From Cyathus striatus (lineage: Eukaryota; Basidiomycota; Agaricomycetes; Agaricales; Nidulariaceae), in NCBI GenBank assembly GCA_025738555.1, contig JAOVFP010000006.1:992001-1056000 (forward strand): 64,000 bases of DNA, read 5' to 3'. The notes below the pieces were generated by a model. It saw nothing but the letters and a program-made list of their open reading frames with translations. It was not told where the DNA came from and made no database searches. The translations under genes were made by a program, and so were the position numbers. Position 1 is the first letter of the stretch. Each line of letters begins with the position of its first letter. Of this stretch, positions 51,901 through 64,000 are shown one piece after another.

Positions 51901-52484
51901 ATCTGCTCTCCGATGCGCACTTGTTTTACATTTATTTTCGTTGTCTGCCTGACGACTTCTTTCTCTTCTGCTGGGAGTTCCGAATGATCAACCTGGCGCA
52001 GTAGATGTCAGGAAAGAACCAGTTTCTTATGGCTATCTTCCCTCTTTTGCCCTTCTTTCACTGCGTGATTTTTGCATTTGGCTTGACATATGACGAGGTG
52101 GCGTGTTGCTGTCGCCAGCCGTCATTTATATTCGTGGTAGATCGACATGTCATCTGCCACCGACATAGTGCGCACGAAGGCGGATCTCTGTCTTATCTAC
52201 TTCCTTCTACTTCCGATACGCACTATTGCTCGTCTGATGTTTGTTAACCCGGATACTTATTTCCTTTTCTCTTCTCAATATCCCTTTTTACTCAGTTTCT
52301 TTTTGATTCTGCTCTTTCCTTCTTCGTTTTGATTTCTACACTTTGAATCATCTTGCTGACGACTTCGGATCTAGTACCCATCGGACGAAGCCTTAGTGAC
52401 GGTTTGACTTACCCTGTCAATGCACGGTTTGATGAGGATGGGCGATGGAGGCGGAGGGCGGAGTGGCCACAGGAACTGCAGTAG
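46000..52484 (+). CDS. DHHC palmitoyltransferase with three giant introns and a one-base frame break
   Basis: It transfers palmitate to protein cysteines at a membrane. Exons: 46000-46282, 46476-46566, 46611-47156, 47207-47237, 47292-47460, 49242-49397, 50835-50968 and 52375-52484. The product is about 506 aa if one missing base is allowed for. Helix 1 is LMVPITLGIIGYATYVYIA and helix 2 VALVAVYSVLLLWALWAYF. The catalytic domain reads [40 protein letters not shown], with DHHC at about 313-316. The usual YCxxC pair is CTTD, so one zinc Cys is replaced. Helices 3-4 (FFLNFCQAASVYSLYIFG; ALFSLFTTTLQISHVRQIW), LNQTTVES, NIWWLGSGSRNWTDVMG and LPIGRSLSDGLTYPVNARFD complete it. Exon 2 breaks frame at a C6 run (46545-46550): KVIL lies in one frame and TPPGFARD in the next. 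One further C would reconcile them. It could be an assembly error or a real mutation. Confidence 0.88.
47461..49241 (+). other. Giant intron (1781 bp) of the DHHC gene, carrying a repeat array
   Basis: The donor GTGAGT follows GTTATTTTAGCACT and the acceptor TTTTAG precedes CTCTGCTCTC. The join gives VILALSALFSLF in phase. Ordinary introns in this window are about 45-70 bp. The frames inside (47461-47895 on +, 47616-47864 on -) are not exons. The 3' part from about 49120 is strongly T-rich. Confidence 0.85.
47790..48420. repeat. Degenerate short tandem/interspersed repeat array inside the DHHC intron
   Basis: A core of about 30-35 bp, approximately CTCGCAAGATGGCGATAGAC followed by AGCACCACGG, recurs with changes near 47791, 47902, 48033, 48093, 48211 and 48382. 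Examples are CATCTCGCAAGATGACGATA (48093) and CATCTCGCAAGATGGCGGTG (48211). Spacing varies from about 60 to 170 bp. Most copies are preceded by CAGT. Copies all point the same way. Divergence implies an old expansion by duplication. Confidence 0.7.
49398..50834 (+). other. Giant intron (1437 bp) of the DHHC gene
   Basis: The donor GTGCGT follows GGTTTTTATAACCCTAG and the acceptor CATAG precedes TGCAAAAACGC. The join gives FGFYNPSAKTHTRKEWD in phase. Both ends are extremely T-rich (49398-49600, 50640-50810), while the middle (about 49820-50200) has balanced composition, as if foreign DNA had entered a pyrimidine-rich intron. Confidence 0.82.
50969..52374 (+). other. Giant intron (1406 bp) of the DHHC gene
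   Basis: The donor GTGAGT follows TTAGGGTGGATAT and the acceptor ATCTAG precedes TACCCATCGGACG. The join gives KLGWILPIGRSLSDG in phase. The plus strand is T-rich over nearly its whole length, which leaves long stop-free frames (for example 51363-52004) that are not genes. Confidence 0.82.
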
Positions 52485-53729
52485 TTGTGATGCGAATTGG
52501 CTTAAACACGAGTGCTTGGACAACCCTTGGTTTAGGCCTCATTCAAACGGAAGAAACCACTATATTCACGAAGAATTCAGCTTCCTCTGGAATTTTTATC
52601 TCACGCAACAAATAATTCTTTTCATACGAATGAAGAAATCCGCCAGAACATAGGACACATGGATAGCCCACCTTCCGTCTTAGCGATATCTTACAAAGTA
52701 CTAGACTGGTCTAGCACCGCCGAATCCTCTTATCCTCAGTGATACATCCAACCATACAGTATAATTCCAGTTTCAAACTTTGTCCATGCATCTAGCTTTC
52801 GTCATTCCGGCTCGTTTGCTTTCGATATAGACATTCGTCTTCCAACTTACCTCTTCCGACACACCAATCGAAAGTGTACCAACACATACATTGTCAATGT
52901 ACCACCGCTGTAACACAGGCCATATTCGCGGAACCTCATTCCTTCAAGTTGTATCATTTGCTCATAATTTCATTCATTGATATGTTTTATCGCCACTGGA
53001 CGGTTTGCACGTTTCTGATTACGATTACGATCTTTTTAACTTTAGACTTTTGTTTCAATTGTTCCCTTCTACGGAGTTCGTTTGAATTCTGTGCAGGCTT
53101 TCTTTTCAGCCGTCGCGTTTTTTTACTACACGTTACTGTACATGTACTGCAATGTAATTTATCAATGCTAGTTTAATCCATTTATGCGAGGCGAGGAGGA
53201 GACGAGGATGCTGGCATGGGCTGATAAAAGCATAGATAACGACTTCATCTAGCCTAGATCTTGAAAGATTGAAGAAGTGTGTCTACGTAGTGGTGGCGGT
53301 GACGTTGGCGTGGCACTAACTTTTTACCCGTGTTACGAAGATATACTTGGTACCAGATAGTGTCAATGTCAGTGCAAGTACTTTGTGATAAGTATCGTGA
53401 AAAGTATATGCTATCAAGCAACTATCGAGCTCGCTGTTGTTGGGACGGCATGTTGTGCGGCATGACAGAATTTGATTTTGAGTCCGTAAAGATTGGAGCT
53501 TGGAGGATTGTCGACCCCGACAGAGGCGGCCGGGCGGATCTTATCAAACGCCAAGCGTGGAGGCGAGCGTGTCATTCATCGGAACCAAATTCAGAGAATT
53601 GTATTGGCTGACCAGGGCTGACCCCGCTCCTTGTTCTACTACCACCACAATCGTACCACTGCACTATTATCCTCAATCTAAATATCTAGATACCTTACCA
53701 CACTCCAATATCCAGTCTACAGAACAACC
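52485..53729. other. Intergenic region between the DHHC and ornithine aminotransferase genes
   Basis: No gene is supported in these 1.25 kb. The plus strand remains T/C-rich to about 53170, like the DHHC introns. A 93-codon frame at 53330-53611 has no motif and lies where the 5' region of the aminotransferase gene is expected. CT-rich segments near 53640-53720 may belong to its promoter or leader. Confidence 0.55.
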
Positions 53730-55923
<2,194 letters not shown>

Positions 55924-57343
55924 GGTGTCAGTGCCGGCTACGGTAGATGAAGGATAGAGCATAGGCTTCAAGGACACCCTACACCTCAGTTATCCGGGTT
56001 TTTTTGTATCATACTTTTGTGTATGCCTACATGTATGCTTTATCGTTATGCCTGTATAATACATTTGACGATTTTTTTCTCCATGATTCCGGCGTGTCCA
56101 ACACTGATTGAAAGTAGTTTTTATATTTCAGACTACGTTACATGCTAAATTACGATAACAGATACAAAATGTTGGGCACCTCGTAAGGCCACTTGCTACC
56201 GGCAAGGAAGCGACCGAAATAAATGCCCATGATCTCCATATTCCCTTGTATTAGCAACTCTGGATTCGGTGTGAGACTTCGAATTTTGAGTGAATAAAAA
56301 GGGTGCCTGTTGCGCGAACAGGATGCTTTTTGATGCGATGCCAGTTTTGACCTGGACAGAAAAATCCAAACGTCGGTTGGAATGGTGTCGAACTCAGTAT
56401 GGGAAATATCTTGTCATGACTTTCGAGAAGGAATACTGCGTGTTGCTGAAAATGAGGGTAAAGAAAAGGTGGGACGCGTGCCAAGAAAAAGCGTTGCAAC
56501 TTTTTATCGCGGTCGGGTTAAGGGCCGGCTGGCCGCCCAAGTACTGTACCAATCAAATTAATTCGGCACCCCTCTTGGTGCGTGACAGGCTCAACCACCA
56601 AAAGCTTTCGGCACTTTGAAATCTCAGCGTGATACTCCCAGAAATTATTTGTATTGTATACATTATTATTTCAAAACTTGTTAAGACTTTGTAGGCTATT
56701 GGTTAGTAGTGTAAAAACGACAAACCACTGGGAAAAGTGACAGAATTGATGGTTTGAACTGCTCTCGAGACGAAAATTTTGGGCGCTTTTTAGGCGCTAA
56801 TTATGCAATGAAAAAACCTTTCGGCACTGACGATTTTAATGCGTGACAAGTGCCAAATTTCGGCATTTTGGAGAGGCGTGTGACGCGTGACTGCCGAATT
56901 GATTTGATTCGTACAGTAATGTCGGTTGGATAAGGCTGAGATAGGTCATAGCAGAGCCAATCATCTTCTATCAATGGCAACACTGCTTCTCACTGTCAAC
57001 CACATATTATTCTTCTTATTCTTCTCGTCGTCTTCTCTGCCATCGTCGACCTCGAACTTCATAATTCGTGTGCAAATCCAGGGATGGTCAGGGGCCTATC
57101 CATGCAAAAACGGTCCGAGTGACCCAAGCGAACGGCATTTGGCAGTGTTTGGCAGGAGCCTTTGGTATGCGGAAGATGCGATGGGATTGCGAAGCGCGTG
57201 TTTATTGGGAAAGTTGGACCCTGGAATTTCTTTTTTGTAATAATTAGCGGTATTTGCAATTTTGACACGAGGTACTACGAGCAAGCCACGTCGCTGATCC
57301 TCGACCCTCTTCTTTCCCTTTGCTTTTTCCTACTATTTGGGAT
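55924..57343. other. Intergenic region between ornithine aminotransferase and CHO2
   Basis: This 1.42-kb spacer contains the MITE described separately (56544-56916). The 109-codon frame at 56290-56619 runs into the MITE's left end and has no motif. No gene is supported. The CHO2 promoter should lie in 56920-57343; I saw no clear TATA box. Confidence 0.6.
56544..56916. mobile_element. MITE, 373 bp, Tc1/mariner-type TA ends
   Basis: The left end CTGTACCAATCAAATTAATT (from 56544, continuing CGGCA) is matched by the reverse complement of the right end, CTGTACGAATCAAATCAATT (continuing CGGCA). This gives 25 bp with two mismatches. Both ends are flanked by TA (56542-56543 and 56917-56918), the target duplication of Tc1/mariner elements. 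A motif close to TTTCGGCA recurs inside (56606, 56819, 56856) as well as in the inverted ends, and GCGTGAC also recurs near both ends. There is no transposase frame, so it is non-autonomous and depends on an enzyme encoded elsewhere. Confidence 0.8.
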
Positions 57344-60300
57344 ATGGCGAACTCTCAGAGTTTTTTGAGGCAGCGTAAGCCGCCTGCCGCAGAGGATACT
57401 GATACCTTGGGTTCCGTCAATGCTACGGACGACCATGATGCTCATAAGCGCGACGACGAGGTCGTTTGGGGTAAAACGCCCGGTGGAGAAGGTGTGTGAT
57501 TATATGCATACTTGATCCTCCGATGGCTTTTGCGATATTGATAACTAATGTATTATGCATTCCAGTATTCCGTGTACCAACCACCCATGATGTGTTAACG
57601 ACTCTGTTCGACCCGCGTTATCCTAAATCGCATCTGGATCTCCTTAATCTTGGTTTACTCGCTTTACAACTTGTCTTGTTTTTCAGTCTGCCTCGGAACA
57701 TCTCTCAGATATTCTTCTTTTTCTACTTTGCGTTCTGGCGCGGTGCCTATGATGCAGGACTCGGCTGGGTCTTGACAAAGCAGAGCAAGAAGAAATGGAT
57801 TGTAAGGGAAGTTCAAAGATTAGGCTGGTTAGACGAGAAGAGATGCCCGGGCATGAGGAAATGGATTAGGGATCAGCTGCAAGGAAAGATGGGGAAGGAT
57901 TATTCATTCGATGTGGGTCCCCTCCTCACCCCCCTCTCATCTCTTCAGGTGATCGTTTCCTGACGCACCTACGTGATCAAGGACCTCCCTCTGGAGTACA
58001 ACACCTGGCTACTCTTCCGTCAGGCAGTTGACGTTATCCTTGTTAAGTAAGTTTCCCCATCTCCGCCCCCCTTTCTTCCTGCAGCTAATCAATCATATCT
58101 CCCTGCTCCGCGCCCACTCAGCGACTTCCTCGCCTACTGCATGTTTGCCTTTTCTTGCTTCCGCGTTCCGCAAGGTCTTTCGGTCACTGTCCACATCATG
58201 AGGTACGTTTCTTCTCTATATGTTAATCCCGTCGCACCATCTTCGATGGTGTGCATCCTTTCTACTTGGATCTAATGAATGTAAAAACGCGGGCACATCG
58301 CGTAACGTCATCACTTCTTATTGCGCATTTCTACCCTTCCCTTTCACAAGCGTTACCCCGTGAACGCGTCGAGGTTCTATATTTAGCACCTGGCTTTCCT
58401 TTTCGTCGTGTTTTTCATAATTTGAAATTTGAAATTTTTACTTTCATTTGCAAGATTTTTGCTTTCATATTTTTGAATTCACTATGTATTCACTTTTCAA
58501 TAAATCATGCTAATCTATCCTCTTTCAGATGGCTCGGCGGTATTGCCTTGATTGGATTCAATCTCTGGGTGAAGACCGAGGCTCATAATGTGGTCAAGGA
58601 CTACGGGTGGTACTGGGGTGACGTCTTCTTCCAACGAGGGAACCTGGTGTTTGATGGCGTCTTTGAACTGGCCCCACACCCCATGTATTCCGTCGGTGGG
58701 TTCCATCTTGCGTCGCATAGAAGTGTACATGCTTATGTGATGTTCCATCTTCGTAGGTTATGCGGGCTACTACGGCCTTTCCCTCATCGCCGGTTCCTAC
58801 GCCGTACTCTTCGCTAGTCTTGCAGCACACGCCGCCCAATTTGCCTTCCTGGTATTCTTTGAGAATCCACGTACGTTATATTTTCTTTCCTCACTCATCT
58901 ATCTTTTTCTAAACACGGTCACGTGCAGATATTGCGCGGATGTATGGCAAACGCAAGGCTATTGCCAAACGCACTCCGTTATTCCCAACGTCATATAGAA
59001 CCAACAATAATGCTGCTGCGTCGAGCTCTGCTACGCCGGTTGAGGCCGACCAAGAACGGGCGCAACGTCAGGCGGACCTTCCAACACCCGCGGCGACCGA
59101 AGGTGAAACGGCGTCTGAGACGGAGCTAGACACCGAGATTGAGGAAGACTTGCCGATTTCGCCTCCCAAGAAGAAGTTGAATAACATTATCACAGGAAGC
59201 GGGAAGGGGAGCGGGAAACAGAACGGGAACTCGTGGCATCAATCCCATCCCTCGAACGCAAGCTCGAACGGCGACTCCTTCTCTGGCTCCAGTTGGGCAG
59301 AACGGAAACCCATCTCGCAACATGATTTGCTTAATAAATATTTTAGGCGCGATGCGATTGTATTGCACAACGTTGATTTCCTCAGGTAAAGTCCTATTTT
59401 TATTTGGCAGATTACTTCCCCGTGAAAAGGCTAACCTACTTTTCTTTTCTCTTTGCCGTCTGTTTCTGCTTCATACAGAGCCACCGATGTGATGCTTATC
59501 CTGATATTATCGTACACGCTTGCTTTTGCATTGCTCCCCTCTTTCTCCCCAAGCGCCCAGTTGACGTTACATTTCGTTCATGCTTTGTTTTGGTGTCTCG
59601 TACATTACGTAGGCCTTGGGTGTCTATTGAGTGCTCAGAGCGAGAGTAAGTTCCTCGTTAGGCACTACCTCAAGAACTATCACTACCCCCCGAACGAGGG
59701 TGGAAGCGGGGCCATCGTGGAGGCATTCGCGAACTGGAAGACGATTTATAATTTAAGCATGTGCATGACTAATGGTACATCCTTTTCTCTCTCCCTTTCC
59801 TACATAGGCGGAAGACTGATGGTACGGGAATGATATGACAGTGTCCTGTATTGGTTTGGCCTGGAAGACGTACTTAATGCCTAGTGATTGGATGATTGGG
59901 AATCAGCTTCTTAGGCATACCTTGGGTGTCGTACGTATCTTTATCTTTCACCTCTTTCATCCTCCTTTCATTGATTAACTCATACATGTTCTGTCCTAGA
60001 TGCTTGTCAGCTTGCACATCTGGGCCAGCATGGAATCATTTGAGGTCCTCGGAGTATTTGGTGCGTTTCCGTTTCATGTTCTGTGTTATGCTGCATTTCT
60101 ATCACCCCGCTAACCACGAAGCACCTATGCACACAGGATGGTTCTTTGGTGACTTCTTTATGGAAGAATTCCCCGCTCATCTGGAGTACACCGGAATCTA
60201 TCGGTGCGTTCCGCTCTCCGTTCTACGTTCTCCGTGACGTTAGGGTAGTGTAGATCCATAACCCTTGCTTACCCTCCCCTTTCTTCCTTTTGGTACAATG

Positions 60301-61914
60301 TATAGGTACCTCAACAATCCTGAAGCGATGGCAGGCGCAGCATGGTTTGGGCTGGCCTTGATCAGCGGAAGCAAGTTGGTGTTTACCATCGCTGTCGTGC
60401 GTCATGTAGCCAACTGGTGGTTCCTTAGCAGTGTAGAAAAGTGAGTTCCTGTCCCTTATCCCGCTCCTCGCATTCTAATCTCCATCGGTTGTCTTCCCCT
60501 TCAGTCCACACATGCGCAAGCTCTACGGTGATTCCCTACGCAAGGATGCCGGATTTGTAAAGGTCATCAAGAGCGTGGCTAGCAAGAATGCTCGCATCCT
60601 TGAAAGCCGGGCTGGCAAACATGCACCTGAGTTGAAGCGCGTTGCGAAGGAAGTCAAAGGCACTTTTGATAAAGTGTATGAAGAAACTGCCGATGCGCTC
60701 GAAGAGTTTCTTGCAAAATGTTAGTCCTTTTATGGGAACTTTGGTCTCCATTCCTTCTCCCTGATGCAACCTGCTGACACTTTTCTCCTCAGCACGACCC
60801 AAGATTTCAGAGGTCGTTCAGGATACCAAGGTTCTTCTTCAACAGTCTAGGGAACGTCTCGTGATCACGTAAGTCGTGTGCCCTCCTTATTCTGCTGCTC
60901 CAATATTAATCTGTCCTTCAAATAATTTTAAAAACAGCCGGGTTGCCAACGATATCTCCTCCTATGATACTGAGAAGTACCGAGTCTCCATTGTCCCAAG
61001 TAACACCACCGGAAGGTTGTCATACTACCTGGGTGAGCCAATTACTATCAAATGGCAAGCTCCGCACAACCACTCCAGGAAAGACTGGATTGGGTTGTAC
61101 AGGGTGGGTGTGGCGTTTGTGTTTTCCTTGCCTCCGTTTCCATTAACGCAGTTCCCTTTTGCTTTCTGTGTAGGTTGGAGCCAATAAATCGAATCTTGTC
61201 ACGAAGACAGCTTCAATGGGCATGTGGCTGCCAGTACACGATGAGGAATGGGACGGCGACATTCCGTTGGGTCTTGAAAGGCTTAGTGCCACTGCTGAGA
61301 TTTCGGAAAGCGGCACTGTCACCTTTAAGGCAAATACCCTCCCTTGGCTAGTGGGGCGTTACGAGGTATGTTATTTCGGTTGTCCGTGAACATTGTTTCC
61401 TCATGTTATGCTTCCCCAGGTCCGGTACCATCACGATGGTAAATACAATGTCATGAGCATGGGCGGCCCCATTGAGATTTATGGTTCGTAATTCAGTTCG
61501 TACGCTATATGCCGTGCGTGGGGCCTGATGTCTCTCTCTTTAGTCGATAAACCCACTGAGCTGGACTTCCCTTCGGTCCGGCAGTCCCTGATGCGTGTTG
61601 TCCCTCTTTGCCTTGACTCCGACCCGTCCCTTGTCCCCCCATCTTGCAAGGCCTCTCTATCTCCTTCGGATGGCGATGGACCATCCGAGCCCCCCTCTCC
61701 TAGTGAATCAGAGTCTGGAGCAGACCGTGACCCAGACGATTTCAGTTTCTGGTCAGAGCGACAAGCAAAGCGGATATGTATGGCCATCAAACAGATATTC
61801 GACATTGATTATGCACCGGATGTCGTAGTGGCAGATGCAAACTTGTCAACACTCGCCAACCGCATTTTGTTGTCCAAACAGATACTAACGACCAGATCTC
61901 TAGCGGTCGATTGA
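57344..61914 (+). CDS. CHO2: Phosphatidylethanolamine N-methyltransferase (CHO2 type)
   Basis: CHO2 makes the first methylation of phosphatidylethanolamine to phosphatidylcholine, using S-adenosylmethionine, in the ER membrane. The start [20 protein letters not shown] is followed across an intron by [20 protein letters not shown]. The first methyltransferase half has [50 protein letters not shown] and [21 protein letters not shown] long acidic linker follows ([20 protein letters not shown]). The second half has [80 protein letters not shown]. The fungal C-terminal region ends in an Ig-like domain ([40 protein letters not shown]) and [20 protein letters not shown]. Size, about 900 aa, fits the family. 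Introns are mostly about 50-100 bp; one of 326 bp (58203-58528) precedes RWLGG. Confidence 0.96.
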
Positions 61915-62315
61915 GGCCGCGCATTTTAACAAGGTCCGGGATATTCACTATCTAACGAAGAATATATCTAGGTATGATAATGCACTTATGGTACACATTT
62001 TTGTCATTGCTATCAATTTTTTCCAATCACGACCTTCATGTTTAACTCGTGACCGTGTGGTCCGTTTTATCTACTTCTACCGACGCCGTGAACCTGGAAA
62101 TAATGCGCGACTGGCGCTTAGGTGGTGCGTTGAGAAGCATCTTTACATACTGATTTATAGTGCTTCTGGCGAATATTTACCCACCTGATGTGTAGTTCGC
62201 GGATCAGGGCCCTAAGGGCTTTCGTGAGACCACTCAGATTTACTTAATGCTTTCTTCTAGTCGTCGTTAAACGGGGTTCAAACGAAATGTTGGTATCTCT
62301 CTACGGTACTGTATT
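61915..62315. other. Gap between convergent CHO2 and ALKBH6 gene ends
   Basis: These 401 bases lie between the two stop codons and should contain both polyadenylation regions. A 66-codon frame at 61988-62188 has no motif. I see nothing else. Confidence 0.6.
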
Positions 62316-63552
62316 CTATATACGTAGGATTGATTTAGCGTTGGACACGCGCTCTACGTCGCGGCAGGTCAGGCTGTACCTAGCTTGGCGGCGAAGAGGC
62401 ACGCCTTTCTCAATCGCACTCCTTGTTTCTGCACTCAACAAATGCATATTGGCGATGAATACCCCCGCGGAATCAGACACATTAGGTACATGAACGTCTT
62501 CCCCGCAATTAGCTTCAATGAAGTCTTCTTCCCGTTCGTCAATGCTTCATATAACATGTCAGATCGCATCCAGTAACTGCCAAGTAATGAACTTGCGAAC
62601 CCGTGCAGATGCTCAGTGTACATAGTTCCTGAAGAAATCACAAGGCTTCGTGGTTCTAGAAGAACAGATAAAGCAGGTTCGGTATCGATGCTTCTTCCTT
62701 CCTCCCCAGAATCCAAGTCATATCCCTTATAGCGGTAATAGTTGAAGACACAATGTGAGCCCAAAGAAATAGTCGCTACCACAGGGTGATACCTGGGGCC
62801 ATCTTCGTGCGGCTGGCGAAAGGTTAACCAGTGGAACTTGATAATATCTAACGTACCATAATGCCCTGTCCAGGAAGATACTATTCGCATGAAATTCAGT
62901 ATGACTTGGAAAGCGATTTGCGGGCTCCACTTGCCTCGTTCATAATTATATGATTTGGTTCCCCGTGGGGTGAAGATTTAAAAATTCCGGTGGCTCTGAG
63001 ACGTGAAATAATATCAGGACTGAGATTGATGATAGTTGATTAATATTAGACATCTATATCGCAATAACACAATCATCGCACTGACTATATCCGAACAAAT
63101 GGAGGGAGCAGGTCTACCACGAGGACACCTTTATTTGTCAATTCGCCTCCTAATCATATTTAAAAAACACATGAGTAAAAAATGACTTTAATATAAATCA
63201 ATGCAACAAACCCCAAAGCTGAAGCCTGTAGATGTAATAATCACTTAGAATGGTAGATGATGACTTTCAAGCATACAGAAGAACCTTCGATTGGACAAAA
63301 TTTTCCATCTTTGTCGTGGGCTTTCTGTAATCTTGAAGCTGAAAGTTAAGTAATTTCCGAGGGTAAAGAGAAGATGATTACTACCTTTCGAATAAGATAT
63401 TCCTCCTCTTCTATCTACATTATTATACACATGAGCAATCATAACCATCGAGAATTGAAACACGCTATTTTGCTTACGGTAATAAAATTTGGAACGTATA
63501 TCGAGTCGCTGCCATTGAGTTTATATCCTATAAGATCGTTTGGGGCCTCCAT
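62316..63552 (-). CDS. ALKBH6: ALKBH6-like Fe(II)/2-oxoglutarate dioxygenase (AlkB family)
   Basis: AlkB homologues oxidise alkyl groups on nucleic acids; the substrate of the ALKBH6 branch is poorly defined. Nine exons: 63478-63552, 63385-63414, 63285-63331, 63212-63225, 63086-63149, 62935-63019, 62857-62880, 62601-62812 and 62316-62544 (780 nt, 259 aa), all in phase. The order is IYVPNFITIEEEEYLIRKI, ESPRQRWKILSNRRLQLWGG, LLPPFVRIYPDIISRLRATG, PHGEPNHIIMNEYLPGQGIM, PHEDGPRYHPVVATISLGSH, ALSVLLEPRSLVISSG, MYTEHLHGI and LRRQARYSLTCRDVERV. Iron ligands are H115 and D117 (HED) and probably H183 (LHG). R239 or R245 should bind 2-oxoglutarate. One intron (62881-62934) is GC-AG with a GCAAGT donor. 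The gene is easily missed or called broken because its exons are tiny. Length is normal for the family. Confidence 0.94.
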
Positions 63553-64000
63553 ATCATGTACGCAGGAGCTGGTTTACAATCGTTGATTACGGTAGTGCAA
63601 ACTTAAGTGGTCTTAAACAAGTCTATTCCAAGAGGCCGGAACTCCGGAGTCCGGAAAGCTTCGCGTAATCATTTCAAATTCCGATACAAGCGGAGTATCT
63701 AATAATCTCGCCTATCGCAGTACTTAGTTCAGACTTAGTTCAGAATTCTGTAGTCAGAGCAGATATCGAGTTTGTTCTATCGAGTTTGTTCTTTTGTGTG
63801 GCTGAGTAACATTCACCCTATATCCTGTCTATCGATTTTGGAAAATCACTTGTCTTAATTTTATATTCTTTCACCAACAGTTTGCTCATTGGAAGGGTAT
63901 CTCTGGCGGAATCGAACGGGAATCAACAAGGCCAAGGCAGCTTACAACAGGCTATGTGCATGCGATCTCGGCTAAGAACCTTTCAGCTATCCATCGAGGA
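63553..64000. other. Upstream region of ALKBH6 to window end, with short tandem duplications
   Basis: No gene is supported. Two perfect short duplications occur: ACTTAGTTCAG twice (63722-63732, 63733-63743) and ATCGAGTTTGTTCT twice (63765-63778, 63779-63792). A near-palindrome, CCGGAACTCCGGAGTCCGG, lies at 63636-63654. A tRNA-like GTTCGATTCC on the minus strand near 63908 was tested and rejected. Confidence 0.7.

Noticed and set aside
51363..52004. 213-codon plus-strand frame as a gene
   Set aside because: It lies wholly inside the third giant DHHC intron; T-rich sequence lacks stop codons by composition, and the protein is Cys/Phe/Leu-rich without motifs.
56290..56619. 109-codon frame as a gene
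   Set aside because: It overlaps the left end of the MITE and has no motif.
62857..62940. ALKBH6 as a frameshifted pseudogene
   Set aside because: Apparent stops disappear once the GCAAGT..AATAG intron at 62881-62934 is removed; the join NE|YLPGQGIM is exact.
63885..63925. tRNA-like box B (GTTCGATTCC on the minus strand)
   Set aside because: The flanking bases cannot form the T-stem (CCGCC has no GGCGG partner) and no box A, anticodon arm or acceptor stem fits.

Overview
This is a fungal nuclear window, very probably from a mushroom-forming basidiomycete (Agaricomycetes). Almost every gene is cut by several 45-70 bp GT-AG introns, some exons are only 4-30 nt, and the gene set fits: an alpha-1,3-glucanase with three WSC domains, an MFS sugar porter, DCN1, CHO2, a DHHC acyltransferase and ALKBH6. 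Many genes appear in the raw frames only as scattered pieces; I rebuilt them exon by exon by frame and phase. No tRNA, rRNA, CRISPR or intact transposon was recognised.

Layout. 1-13.3 kb is gene-dense: La RNA-binding protein (-, cut by the left edge), secreted GH71 glucanase (+), sugar transporter (-, convergent with the glucanase), a two-module N-glycosylation-rich membrane protein (-) and a medium-chain dehydrogenase (-). 13.3-34.4 kb is sparser: DCN1 (-), a proline-rich disordered protein (-), an MPP6-like exosome cofactor (+) and a four-helix membrane protein with a long disordered tail (+). 34.4-45.4 kb holds no gene I can support and contains a decayed tandem repeat at 43.8-44.5 kb. 45.4-63.6 kb is dense again: Rpp14-like RNase P/MRP subunit (-), divergent DHHC palmitoyltransferase (+), ornithine aminotransferase (+), a TA-flanked MITE, CHO2 (+) and ALKBH6 (-).

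The genes are mostly unrelated housekeeping functions. A loose theme is RNA handling (La, MPP6, Rpp14, and possibly ALKBH6). The glucanase and sugar transporter are neighbours and could work together (release and uptake of glucose), but that is inference from position only.

The most unusual items are: (1) the DHHC gene, whose last three introns are 1781, 1437 and 1406 bp, the first carrying a degenerate repeat array, and whose second exon has a one-base frame break at a C6 run; (2) a 4-nt and an 8-nt microexon in the glucanase gene, both needed to keep frame; (3) an ALKBH6 gene of nine small exons with a GC-AG intron; (4) a 373-bp MITE with Tc1/mariner-type TA ends; (5) perfect 24-bp and 13-bp-arm palindromes in gene-poor DNA.
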